Of a stretch of DNA of 64,000 nucleotides, positions 53,678 to 64,000 are shown in pieces. Origin of the DNA: Anaspis maculata (lineage: Eukaryota > Arthropoda > Insecta > Coleoptera > Scraptiidae); the NCBI GenBank assembly GCA_949128115.1, contig OX421967.1, positions 23,452,635 to 23,516,634 on the forward strand. The letters run 5' to 3'. How positions within the stretch are numbered: position 1 is the stretch's first letter; the number at the start of each line of letters is the position of its first letter. The translations under genes and the position numbers were made by a program. The notes under the pieces were generated by a model. It was not told where the DNA came from. It saw only the letters and a list, made by a program, of their open reading frames with translations, and searched no databases.

Positions 53678-56163
53678 GGTAGTTGACAAACGACATATAC
53701 GTGACATGTGATAAAGATAGTGACAAGTACCAGAAGATATCAACCTTACGCAGGTTCTTAGTATACATAATATGTACCTTAATTGACTGATTTTATTTCA
53801 ATTTGAACCTGCTTGTGTGAGCATGGTCACCAGAATAGTCATTATACCCTGATGCATGAAAGGTCCAATAACACCGTCCATCAAAGTCGACGCGGAGATG
53901 GTACAACTCGCCGCCTCGCAATTTCACCGTACCAGCAACAATCCGGAAAGAGTGAGCGAGCACGGCGCAACAACAAACAATAATCGAGAAAGCGTTGAAA
54001 ATCCGAGGCGTTGGGCTTTTGCTCGATTTTTCATCAATGATTATTGTGTTTCTTTGCTTTAATCGTCGGCCACGGTTTTTTGTTCGAATCGTCCCAGCAA
54101 AACGGTTTTAATTGGAATTTGAAGAGTTTTTCTGCGAGATTGCTGTGTTTTGGTCATTGCCATCTTCATCGGCAGGGACGGACTAACCCTTATGACTCAC
54201 AAATCCAGACAGAAGGCTTTTTTTTGATAAATCTAATGCAAGAAATGGCATACGTAACGAGTTGACGTTTGACATTGTTGACAGCTGCATTCGCCTCCCT
54301 TAATTTACACACCACATTTGCAATTACACTTATTGGAACCAGAATTACCCACTTTTAGTGCAAACTGCTTATTGCGAGAGACAGAATTAGAGAGATACGC
54401 CGATTGGTAGCCATCGGCGTCACAATTTTCCCCATGGATTAACGCAAATATTGACATTTACACGGGTAGCAGGATTGCGGCAATGACTTTTTGCCGAGGG
54501 AAAACTGGTAAACACGTAGTTTTGCGGCCAATTCATTCGACATAACAGGTACAGACTGCTGTAAGCGACTCAGAACACAAAGAGACCCTTTGTGCAAATT
54601 ACTACATAATGAAGCTTTTAATTGCACATTTCCCGCGAGTTGTTGAAAACTTCAAGTGTACCTACCCTACCTAATACCCTATATGTAAACCTAGCTTTCA
54701 TCGCGCCCTCTGCCTATTTGCGGTCTATTGTAATTACCGGCCACCAACATGACTGCACGCCCATATACCTACACACGAACACATTGTATATATAATTTGG
54801 GTCAAGTTTCAAGTTCGATAACACACATCCAGGCACCGGCACTATTGGGCCAAGGTCAGTCGCGTCGTAATCCTGCCCAGATCTAAAGAGGACGCGACTT
54901 AATTATTATGATATTGTCTTAGCTCTAATGACCGGAAATGTTCTTTATTATCCATATCTTTGATGTTAATCATTTTTGTGCAATTTTTGTAAATTATTAT
55001 TATCCTTATTGTAATTAGAAGGTAGGTCTGAAGTGCGGTAAAGAAGCCTCTAATATATCTTCAGCTTCGAACATCAACCAATTACTGATGTTACATCGAC
55101 TGTAGATAATCATATCATATCGAGTGCGCTCAATGATGTGTGAAAGGCGGCGCTGATATATTCTCCATGTTTTATGACAGATCGTTTGATTTAACGACGT
55201 CCTATGCTAATTGAGACACGCGACTCGCATCAAGGCGGCCGCGCGCTCGAGCCGTCATTACCTGAGTTCCCATCAAGATTAATGGCACCTCAGGCATTCG
55301 GGGTCATCACCTGTCGATTAGAACTGAATTTTTGCTAATGAATTACCGTTTTTTTTTCATCTTTCGTTCACGCCATTTTCTGTATAATTTATTCATAGAT
55401 CGTTCCATTTCTTTGTGTGTGTGTGCTTTGTTAAGTGAGCCATGTCCATGACAACTGATGACAGGTGGCGGATTGGGTTGAAGTTTAATGGTCCCGTTTT
55501 GAAAACACTCGAGGTGCAAGTGCCTGAAATGTCATTTTGAAAACTTATAGTTTAAAATATCTAGGTATTTATAACAGTTTTCTAGCTATCATCATTACAA
55601 AGGCAATATAATAAGCTCAAACCGTCGATAATAAAAACTATAAGCAACATAATAATAGACCGACCGCACTGTTATTGAAACGATTTCTTTGATTCAATCG
55701 TTATAGTTTTGAAAGCTCGGCACTTGGCACACGTGGTGCCGAAACCGCAAAATCATTTTCTACTACTTTTATGGATTGACGATGCTTACAGGTAGGTACC
55801 CATCATTACATGAAGAGGTCTCATAAGAAAGGAACTTTTTTCTCGCAATTTCACTGTCTGAGGCCTACCGGGCTAGAACGTATTTAATACCTAAATAACG
55901 TAATGAACATAAATACTTCCCAATTTCTGAACAATACCCTATATGCTTTTCTTTCTTGAAAGATGTAGCAGCGCATCCGCCATTTGTGCACGGGTTCGTC
56001 GTTTGATCTACCATAATAAGGAAGACGGTCTCCATTGTCATTGAAGGGTCCACATTGAACCAACACATTTTATGGTCAGTTTTTGGAAGATTGACAGTTT
56101 ACGTCTATAAAATCATAAGGAAAAGACATGGTGGTTATGCGTGGACGACAACCTTTTTGCTAG
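53678..56163. other. Apparently low-copy DNA, no gene recognised
   Basis: About 2.5 kb without an identified repeat or TIR pair, which is unusual here. Sparse ATTA/TAAT-type sites occur around 55200-55350 (ATGCTAATTGAG, CTAATGAATTA) beside a G+C-rich patch (GGCGGCCGCGCGCTCGAG at about 55234). It might be regulatory DNA, but nothing in the sequence proves it. A 68-codon frame at 53856-54062 (plus) has no recognised motif. Confidence 0.3.
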
Positions 56164-56324
56164 CCTAAATAGCCCAGCTGAGGGCCAGTATTTCCATCTC
56201 CGGATTTGTTCCGTATAACTCTACTCGGCAGATAAAAGCCGCGTAGAACGTACAGCGCAGCGTTTATCTGCCGGATAGAGTTACACGGAACAAATCCGGA
56301 GATGGAAATACCGGGCCTAAATAG
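56164..56324. mobile_element. Hairpin MITE with a 9- to 10-bp direct repeat
   Basis: CCTAAATAG occurs at 56164-56172 and 56316-56324, with the preceding G also shared. Between them lies a hairpin with arms of about 52 bp (56183-56236 and 56260-56315). GTATTTCCATCTCCGGATTT and TAACTCTA..CGGCAGATAAA are mirrored with few mismatches around a loop of about 25 bases. A 9-10-bp duplication would suggest a Mutator-like origin; an 8-bp reading (hAT-like) is also possible. Confidence 0.72.
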
Positions 56325-56572
56325 GAGGATAAACACGGCAGCTACTGTTAGCGCAATTTTTCATTAATTCTCGATCCTATCTCCATTTTCGATAAGAGTA
56401 ACGATTCGTCAATTCGATAAAATAATATAGTATTGCGACTGCCGAAATGACATTCACGGTGAAAAGTGATAATCACCAAAAAATTACAAAATATACTTGA
56501 TATAAAGTGATAAAGTTGACCCGCAACAAGATTAGGATAATAATTATAGTTCTATACAAATGTCCATACGTC

Positions 56573-56720
56573 TCATGCTCCGTTTCGCCAAAGGGCGCTG
56601 TAAGCTTACCGATCTATCAAACGGAACGACTGAGTTGGAGAGTCCTCTGGAAAACGACAGACTTGGAGAACTGGAGTTGGAGTTGATGAACAGGGCAGTC
56701 TGATTCTGGAATGCGGAAAA
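56573..56720. repeat. Dispersed repeat family E, copy 1
   Basis: CATGCTCCGTTTCGCCAAAGGGCGC and ATCAAACGGAAC, then GGAGTTGGAGTTGATGAACAGGGCAGTCTGATT. The same two blocks in this order recur at 59.2-59.6, 61.3-61.9 and, rearranged, 62.5-62.9 kb. Confidence 0.5.
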
Positions 56721-56883
56721 TTGTGTAAAAACGCTTTTCGGTGCTCCGAGCAGCTTGGAAAACTAACATTCCCTCACGACAGCTATCATATTATCTTATT
56801 GTTGCAAAATGAGCTTATTGAAATCTTCTATATTTTTTTTAGCGCATTTTCCATCTTGATGAAAATCGCTATTGCAACCGCTT

Positions 56884-56918
56884 TGTCCGTCCGTCCGTCC
56901 GTCCGTCCGTCCGTCCGT
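56884..56918. repeat. (CCGT)n microsatellite
   Basis: About eight perfect CCGT units. The run lies at the left edge of the satellite array. Confidence 0.9.
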
Positions 56919-58680
56919 TCATCGAACTCCTCCCAAACTAGACGACCTAGCTTTCTAATTTTTTCGCTGTTACATAGCTGCCACTCCCAAAGGAGGGCTA
57001 GGCTATATTGGATGTCCATATTGCGCCGCCAACATAGAGAAAACCGCCCCCGATAAACTTGAAATAACATAATATTGCACTTTCTACCAGACCTGATGCT
57101 CTAGTGTTCTCATTTTTTGAATAATACATAGTTGCCACTTATAAACGTAAGCCAACAAACATTCCGTCTTCAATATGCGCCGCCAACATGAAAAAACTGC
57201 TAAAAACCGCCCCCAAGCACTTTAAAATGAAAAACATGAACCCGAAGACATGGCGATCTGATTCTTTCGGTATATAAATAGCTGACTAAAAATGGGAAAG
57301 GATAGGCTACTTTTGGTTAGTCGCCGCCCCCAGATTCCGCCCCCAAACGATAAAAAGTGCAACTTTCACAAATGTTACTGATTGAGATGTTCCCTTCAAC
57401 ATTTAGGAACTGCCAACTCAAATTGTGCAACATTTGCTCAGCCGAACGCTGCCGCTCCCACACGCCGCCCCCAAAGTAAAAGATAGATGAAAAACATGAA
57501 CCTGAAGACATAACGATCTAATTCTTTCACTATATTAATAGCTGACTGAAATTGGAAAAAGATAGGCCACTTTTAATTAGCCGCCGCCTCCAGCTGCCGC
57601 CTCCAGCTGCCGCCTCCAAGTAAAAAAATGCAACTTTCACAATTTTCACTGATTGTCATATTTCCCTTACATTTAGTAACTTCCAACTCAAACTGTGCAA
57701 CAGTTACTTTGCCGAATGCTGCCGCCCCCATACGCTGCCATCAAAGTGAGAGATGGATGAAAAACATAAACCCGAAGACATAGCGATCTGATTCTATCGG
57801 TATATAAATAGCTGACTAAAAATGGGAAAGGATAGGCTACTTTTGGTTAGTCGCCGCCCCCAGATTCCGCCCCCAAACGATAAAAAGTGCAACTTTCACA
57901 AATTTTACTGATTAAGATGTTTCCTTTAACATTTAGGAACTGCCAACTCAAATTAAGCAACATTTGCTCAGCCGAACGCTGCCGCTCCCACACGCCGCCC
58001 CCAAAGTAAGAGATAAATGAAAAACATGAACCTGAAGACATAGCGATTTAATTCTTTCACTATATTGATAGCTGACTGAAATTGGAGAAAGACAGGCCAG
58101 TTTAATTAGCCGCCGCCTCCAGCTGCCGCCTCCAAGCAAAAAATGCAACTTTCACAATTTTCACTAATTGTCATATTTCCCTTACATTTAGTAACTTCCA
58201 ACTCAAACTGTGCAACAGTTACTTTGCCGAATGCTGCCGCCCCCATACGCTGCCATCAAAGTGAGAGATGAATGAAAAACATAAACCCGAAGACATAACG
58301 ATCTAATTCTTTCGCTATATAGATAGCTTACTAAAAATGGGAAAGAATAGGCTACTTTTGATATGACGCCGCCTCCAACTTCCACCCCCAAAAGAAAAAA
58401 AGTGCAACTTCCAATAATTTCCACTGATTTACATTTTAATGTTACCTCAAACATTCAGAAACTCCCAACTCAAACTGTGGAAAAATTTCTTTGCCAAACT
58501 CTGCCGCTCCCACACGCCGCCCCCAAAGTAAGAGATAAATGTAAAACATAACCTTGAAGACATGGCGATCTAATTGTTCCGCTATATAGATAGCTGACTA
58601 AAAATGGGAAGAGATAGGCCACTTTTGATTAGTCGCCGCTCCCAGCTTCCGCCCTCAAACAAAAAAATATTGATGAGTGA
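56919..58680. repeat. Satellite, ~260-bp monomers in alternating types
   Basis: The anchor GATAGGC(T/C)AC or GAATAGGCTAC lies at 57301, 57561, 57831, 58091, 58345 and 58613, giving spacings of 260, 270, 260, 254 and 268. Monomers at 57301 and 57831 (type A: TCGCCGCCCCCAGATTCCGC) are nearly identical at a 530-bp distance, and those at 57561 and 58091 (type B: CCGCCGCCTCCAGCTGCCGC) likewise, giving ABAB followed by more diverged units. Each monomer has a C-rich, G-poor block and an A+T-rich block with ATAGCTGACT. Shorter diverged units lie to the left, 56919-57300. The 64-codon minus-strand frames in the type A monomers are duplicates of one another and are probably not genes. Confidence 0.82.
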
Positions 58681-59199
58681 AAGAATTTTCATTCAAATCT
58701 ATTTATTTGGCAAGTACCCCATTCTGATAACAAAATATCACAATGAGTTTCCAATGAAGAAAGTGGGCAAGGAATGGTGTTTCTCCTTCAACCAAATTTC
58801 TTTACGTTCACAATATGCCTCTTTGAGAAAATGCGCTACTGAGACTCACGCACGTGAAGGCATACTCACTTGTTTATTAGTTCTTATTTTCGAGACATTA
58901 CTGGTAAGTTATTTATTGCAAAAGCGTATTGAAAGACCGTTTCAATTTTACACATACTCATTAGCTTCCGGTAAGCTGCTACAGCGGTTTTGGGTTCCAA
59001 CATCGCTCGTGGTTGTGCTCCGTTACGCCAAGCGCGAAGTGGAGTTGATCAATGTGATGCCAAGCCAACGATAGATTTTACCCACCATTCAATATATCTT
59101 TTCATAGTTTCAATTGAAATTCTCACTACCCTGTATAATACGAGAGTTATACTAGCTTTCGTCGAGCTGCTAGACGGCCTTTGACACAGGCATTTTTCA
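58681..59199. other. No gene recognised; scraps of dispersed repeats
   Basis: TGCGCTACTGAGACTCACGC (about 58831) matches a stretch at 29.12 kb. CTCCGTTACGCCAAGCGCGAAG near 59018 is a family E fragment. ACCCTGTATAATA at 59130-59142 is a solitary element terminus. Confidence 0.4.
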
Positions 59200-59640
59200 A
59201 TATTCGGTCGCTGCGCAGCCCCACACTCCGTTTCGCCAGTGGCGCGGTGACGTTGATTGACTGAACGAGATGCTCGACGATGGACGAGTGACTATTATCC
59301 GTTTCCGTTATCCGTTATCCGAAAATATTGTTGCGAATGTAATCGTCGACTTTTTAGATGGAAAAAGGGTCTGTTAGTGAGCGAGGACTGGTCATCAGTT
59401 GAAGTTGGTCAAATGACGAAGCAGTCTGATTGTAGAAAGAAGGGCGTTGGGCTTGCGGCATAGTCCCAGACGCCATATTATGTTCACAGCGTCTAGTGGT
59501 ATACAAAACATGCACTTGAATGCTCTTCTTGTTCTTGATGCATCTGGAAGCTGTAAAGCTCACTTCTTTGTGACAGCCGCCGTAATAATTTGTAGCTGCG
59601 AAATAAGCAAACGGGAAGCGTCGCGCTATCTTGTTGATTG
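59200..59640. repeat. Dispersed repeat family E, copy 2
   Basis: CGCTGCGCAGCCCCACACTC, CCGTTTCGCCAGTGGCGCGG, GTGAGCGAGGACTGGTCA, AGTTGAAGTTGGTCAAATGA, AATGCTCTTCTTGTTCTTGATGCATC and GCAAACGGGAAGC in order. These phrases recur in copies 3 and 4. Confidence 0.6.
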
Positions 59641-60018
59641 AATAGGTTTCATTTTATATTGAAAGTATAGGTAGCAGGAACATAACGTCACCTTGGCACT
59701 CGCTATAGCAACGTTGCAAGTATGCCTGACGTGGCAACAGCGCAATGCGCATTTTTTTCGACGTTGAATTGACATAAGACGCTCGCGTCAGCGCATGACA
59801 GAGTGGCAAGGTATCGCTCTAGAGATTCGTTTGTTTTTAACATTACTCTGTCAGATCTTAAGTTTAGCACAATTATTATTTAGATAAAGCGACGACTGCT
59901 TAATGAATTATCTGAATAATTTATTACAACTAGAGAAAATTGTATCAACAAGTACTAGTGATAATAACATTACACCATATTCCCATCTTTAAGACGCCAA
60001 TTTTGTTCCCGCGGCCTA
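59641..60018. other. No gene recognised
   Basis: Unassigned spacer between family E copy 2 and the 1.2-kb TIR element. Confidence 0.35.
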
Positions 60019-61203
60019 TACAGGGTGTTACACTTTCTTTTGTCAATATTTTAGTAGACGGTAGAGCATTGAAAAATAAGTACTGTCGCTGAAAAAAAAA
60101 CGGAGAATAAGTTTTTTTTAAATAAGCTAGTGGACATGGGTTTTTTTATTCCTTTTTACGAAAGATCCTCCCAAAATTGTTGCATTGGCAAAAAGATTTT
60201 GTTTAAAAAAGTTTTTGTACATATGAAAAAAAACATGAAAAAGATTTGTCTGTTTGAATGGTGCGGCAAGTGCGTGACGTCACATTTTGAGGAGCCAATA
60301 GAAACTCTGGTTGACCATTCAATGACTGAAGAACACCTTCTCGTTTTGAACTGATTTATACCAAAAAAAATATAATGAAATGCTGGAGTGCTATGGTTTG
60401 ACCTCACATTTTGGTCGATTCTTCCTTAAAATTCACTAATTTTTGCTCGTGCAGGCTTCAAATTAATGTCACAACAGTGCTATTAGTGCCATATGAGTGG
60501 TAGTACTGCGAGTGTCGCATGCCATATGTCAACCCCACGTCAAATGATCTAGTTTTTTTTAATACAATTTCGCTTCATAATACATAATAACTCCATGTAA
60601 TGGCATCAAAAATAAGTTCCTTGTGATAAAGTTGTGCTCGCACGTGAAAATACACCACTACCTAATAGATCCAGAACGAATGCTTCGTTCGAATGTCAAA
60701 TGCGTTCCCCTCTCCTTCCTCCCTCCCACCTCCTAGCCCACATTCAAGCTGTGACGTAGCATATTATTCCTGATTTGAATAAGTCCACTTTCAAATTGAT
60801 TTTTTACCGAAATGAAATCATATTTCGAAAAACTTTTCCAACTACAAATTCGTCATTCAGATATTTATCAGGTTTATGATACTTTTATACTGAAATGCGA
60901 TTGATGTCCAGTAGCCTATTAATAAAAAATAAAAAGATATTTTTCAGACATTTGAAAAAAATCAATGTGTAGGTACAGCTTGTAGGTATGTATCAACTCA
61001 CTTTGTCTACCAAATTTGGTCAAGATCGAGTAATTAAATTTGGAATTATAACACACAAACCATTTTTTTAAACTCAACTTTGAAAGCCTCTCCTATCTCC
61101 GTTATAATGCGTTTCCGATATATATTTTTTCGAGAAAGTCGACTTATTTTTTTATGCTCTACCATCTCCTAAAATATTGACAAAACAAGTCTAACACCCT
61201 GTA
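60019..61203. mobile_element. 1.18-kb TIR element with TACAGGGTGTTA ends
   Basis: The element is 60021-61201 with TA at 60019-60020 and 61202-61203. The ends CAGGGTGTTA(C/G)ACTT are inverted, and similarity continues for about 75 bp (TTTTGTCAATATTTTAG, GGTAGAGCAT, AAAAATAAGT). The interior holds a 74-codon frame at 60130-60354 with no transposase features. It is longer than the 590-bp element at 51.4 kb but has the same type of end. Confidence 0.8.
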
Positions 61204-61289
61204 CCTATAATAACTTACGTCGGGTTGTTACGCAGCCTGGACACAAGCTTCGCTTGTTATTAGGCTGCTTTTCGGCTTTTAAACTCCAC
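61204..61289. other. Spacer
   Basis: Contains a short hairpin-like TACGCAGCCTGGACACAAGC...ATTAGGCTGC stretch. Nothing else seen. Confidence 0.3.
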
Positions 61290-61870
61290 TGCGCCAGGGG
61301 GCGAAGTGATGGGGGCGCAGTGATGTTAATCGGACAGAACTACTGATGGCGGATGAATCTACAGTCATGTTGCGTCAAAATGAATCTCTTTTTGGTAAAT
61401 AATGAAGTGAGGTTAACCGTAGGTTTTATCCAATCTATATGCCACGATGAATAAGGGCAGCTCAGAAAATCTACACTGTTTTCTAGCTATTTGCTGTATT
61501 CTATACTCCGTTGCACTAGGGGCGCATTGTCGTTTGATCAATCTAATGGAGCAACAAATTGAAGTTGGGAGAATGGGCTACATGTTGGGCCTTCGTCTAG
61601 ACAAGTGGACACTCGAGGTTCTTTGAAGAACTAAGATGTGTATGTTTGTGAATGAGGTCGGGTCAGTTGAAGTTGATCAACAAAGGATTTTGTTATGATT
61701 TTGGAAAGCTTGTGGAAAATTACCTATGGTGACAAGTGCCATCTGTACCACTTCAGCTAATGTTACTGTGAAGGAATTTGATTCGAATGCCTTTTTTAAT
61801 TGCCACATTTACTAGCAGCCACCGTTACGATATTGTGTCGCTGCACAATAGGCAAACGGAAATCATTCAG
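61290..61870. repeat. Dispersed repeat family E, copy 3
   Basis: Two successive cores, CTCCACTGCGCCAGGGGGCG (about 61285) and CTCCGTTGCACTAGGGGCGC (about 61507), then GAGGTCGGGTCAGTTGAAGTTGATCAACAAAG, GACAAGTGCCATCTGTACCA and GCAAACGGAAATC. The doubled core suggests a partial tandem or one copy inside another. Confidence 0.55.
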
Positions 61871-62479
61871 ATCTCACTTCACCGAATTTAAGTTTTATAT
61901 TGTGACGATCGGCACCCGTGACCCTCCTACGTTGTGTATGTTAACCCTTTTGTTTCCTGTTGATCAGTTTACCCCTTCTTTTGTTGACAAACTAGGTTCT
62001 ATCTACGTAGAGGAACAAATTGACCTATTTTCCACATAGAAACATGCAATTCAAATCACAGTGATCTTTATTTAGTTTGATTAAAGATGGACAAACATGA
62101 GTGTTGCTTTCAGTGAATCTTCTTGTCTTATTATTCATTTCACCGCTTAATTGAGCTAAATCAGTAACTAACACAACCTGTGTTCAATTATCGCCTTCTT
62201 CGGCAGTAGTTTACACACCTTCAATTACATTTCAACAATTTTTCGCAATTGCCCCGCTTTTCCCGCTCTTATTACTATCACGTCACATCGTTTGGTAGCC
62301 AGGTTCCGGAACAATTCTTTGACAAGCGAACGTCTTTCCAGACGGATCGCGTCAATTCCATCCTGTCGTGAACTACCTGTTGTTTGATTACCTCTTTTGG
62401 TCGGGTAATTGTTGCTTTTGTTTCGCATTAGTCCATAGTGTCATCCTCTCACGTTCCTCGTGCAGACAGCGTCCGTTCC
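61871..62479. other. No gene recognised
   Basis: Unassigned. Open frames at 61800-62039 (plus) and 62428-62225 (minus) have no motifs. Confidence 0.35.
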
Positions 62480-62945
62480 GTACGCTCCTGGCATCAAGCG
62501 GAGGTGCTTGTCTGTACCGCAATTTTCGCACCTGATTCAACCCTGTGAGCGAGGTCTGGTCAGTTGGAGTTATTCAAAGAATGGAGCAGCCTGACTGAAG
62601 AAAGTTGTTGGAAATTGTTGTAAACTGCCAGGTGCCACACCTGTATATAGGTATAGCAGCTAGCGGTGCTGAGCAGCCAAGTATTCAAATGCTCTTTTTG
62701 ATGCATCATTCAGTTCGGGAAATTAGCATTTTCTCGTGGCCACCACCAATCACATCTTTTAGCTATGAATGAGCCAGCGGAGCGATTCTTGCCTTACTAT
62801 TGTTCATTGAACAATCTCAATCTTATAGTATAGGTACTAGCTTACTTCATGGTTTCAGACTGAAGCGTCGCTTGTGATGCGCAGCCTCATACTCCGTTGT
62901 GCCATGGGCGCAGTGATGTTCACTAATCGAACGGAACTAGATTGT
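62480..62945. repeat. Dispersed repeat family E, copy 4
   Basis: GTGAGCGAGGTCTGGTCAGT, GGAGTTATTCAAAGAATGGAGCAGCCTGACTGAAGAAAG, AAATGCTCTTTTTGATGCATC, then GCGCAGCCTCATACTCCGTT and GTGCCATGGGCGCAGTGATG. The block order is shifted relative to copy 2, as expected if this spans the junction of two tandem units. Confidence 0.55.
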
Positions 62946-63108
62946 TTCCTTCTTTTCGATTGTCAAAGCATCCGGAAGAGGTTTTTCACAAGTGATCATC
63001 TAACTGATCCCAAATTCTCAGCTTTCAACATGATCCTGAGTGGCTTGGACTCAGATGTCATTCGCGATTTTGCTGCTACATGTCCAAAACTTCGTTGTGT
63101 CGAGATCT

Positions 63109-63140
63109 GATCAGTTGCTGTTGCTGTTGCTGTTGATCAG
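63109..63140. repeat. Short (TTGCTG)n run
   Basis: CAGTTGCTGTTGCTGTTGCTGTTGATCAG, about four hexamer units. Confidence 0.7.
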
Positions 63141-63259
63141 TTGATCAAAGACCGAAGCTGTCTTTTGTGGAAAGGTGACCTTATAATGTCGTTGAGTTCG
63201 TAATTCGCCCATGTCGGCCATGTCGGTAAGGGTGTCGGTGACTTGTACATTGAAGTTCC

Positions 63260-63390
63260 ATGGAAGACTCACGATATCGAAGTCTGTCGGAAGCTGAATA
63301 CTTCGAAAATTTGAAATTAGAAAAAATCCTCAAAATATACTTTTCTCAAGCAACTTTTGATATAATGGCTTTTTGGGTTGTGCTTGGCAG
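63260..63390 (+). CDS. Candidate coding exon, function unknown
   Basis: ATGG at 63260 starts a frame MEDSRYRSLSEAEYFENLKL that continues open for 79 codons. At 63390 the sequence is TTGGCAG|GTACGTG, a very strong splice-donor match, which would end a 131-base exon. The composition is protein-like but I recognise no family, and no partner exon can be placed before the window ends. A chance frame is quite possible. Confidence 0.22.
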
Positions 63391-63499
63391 GTACGTGTAC
63401 TCGCTGAAGCCATATTATTGTAGATTGTTAAACGCAGATAATAGAGTGGTAACAGCAAGAATTCAGCAGCCTGCGAATCCATCAAGAAGAGAAAAATGA

Positions 63500-64000
63500 T
63501 GTCACCACTTGAATCACCTTCAATGGCATAGTGGAGTATGCGAGTATGTAATATCGAGGCGATACGTCTTGCTATGACAGGTGATGTGGAAAAACGCTTC
63601 GTGACCCCATATAATTTCCTTATACGCAGTTTTCACTGTTCGTGGAAAGTAGAAGAATGCCATTTCCCCCCGTTTGCGGGCCTGCGGCCTCCTCGATCAC
63701 CAGATCAAACCTCTCCCCCAGACATTTATCAATCATCATCATCACGTTGAAAATTGATTTTCAAATCGTCCACATGAATAATTACCTCATGCACATACAT
63801 CACGTTAACAACAATATTCCGCTACAGTACAAGTACAAACAAATAGATTAGCTCTGCTGCTACCTGCTAAAGCTGGCTGGCGTTAATGACCAACTCCACT
63901 TCTGCAGATTATTATTGCGAATATGAACGGCAGCGCAGATGATGCCACTCTATACTGTGTAAGTACCAACAAACCGCCTTCTCTGATACTCCCCTTCGCC
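63500..64000. other. No gene recognised
   Basis: The last 500 bases hold only short overlapping frames. Nothing recognised. Confidence 0.35.

Noticed and set aside
57317..58041. Two near-identical 64-codon minus-strand frames
   Set aside because: They are the same position in two type A satellite monomers and share the repeat's history, not evidence of coding.
58604..59074. 156-codon plus-strand open frame
   Set aside because: Begins in the satellite and runs through scraps of dispersed repeats; no motif.
1..64000. CRISPR array, tRNA, rRNA, bacterial operon or viral genome
   Set aside because: No regularly spaced identical repeats with unique spacers, no cloverleaf I could fold by eye, and composition and splice signals are eukaryotic.

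Overview
The window looks like repeat-rich, intron-containing nuclear DNA from an arthropod, most likely an insect. The evidence is A+T-rich composition, pervasive TAGG/GGTACCTACC microsatellites, many short terminal-inverted-repeat (TIR) DNA elements, degenerate non-LTR and Ty3/gypsy retroelements, and a C2H2 zinc-finger exon with a eukaryotic splice acceptor. I cannot fix the order. The microsatellite style and zinc-finger sequence would fit Hemiptera or Lepidoptera, but that is a guess. I see no complete host gene, no tRNA or rRNA, no CRISPR array and no bacterial-style operon.

Layout. 0-5.5 kb: a hairpin at the window edge, a 38-bp minisatellite, a minus-strand mariner/Tc1-type transposase relic, two copies of an unnamed dispersed repeat (family C), and a 498-bp hAT-like element with a perfect 8-bp target duplication. 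5.5-8.1 kb: three elements nested inside one another. 8.1-8.5 kb: the zinc-finger terminal exon (minus strand), the best host coding feature. 9-14 kb: a 208-bp hAT-like element, a fold-back element, one candidate 5' coding exon and a small TA-flanked MITE. 16-26 kb: two LINE relics, one LINE reverse transcriptase ORF that is still open over 436 codons, a head-to-head pair of palindromic MITEs, and two members of a second hAT-like family. 27-32.5 kb: tandem and degenerate tandem repeats, with two identical RFX-type X-box palindromes. 35-40.5 kb: mostly unassigned, then a decayed Ty3/gypsy gag-protease-RT segment on the minus strand. 41.8-47 kb: a diverged segmental duplication, a TIR element whose interior is a minisatellite, a 16-bp minisatellite, a 1-kb fold-back element, and clustered TACAGGGTG termini with a near-perfect hairpin MITE. 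51.2-52.3 kb: a tandem duplication in which only one copy carries a MITE, so the other preserves the empty target site. 56-63 kb: a hairpin MITE, a ~260-bp satellite with alternating monomer types, a 1.2-kb TIR element, and degenerate copies of dispersed family E.

There is no pathway or operon here. Most recognisable structure comes from DNA transposons with TA or 8-bp target duplications inserted into one another and into older repeats. I did not find a convincing new functional system. The observations most worth following are the three-level nest (5.5-8.1 kb), the filled/empty site pair (51.2-52.3 kb), the minisatellite-carrying TIR element (42.4 kb), the large fold-back elements and the alternating-monomer satellite (57 kb).
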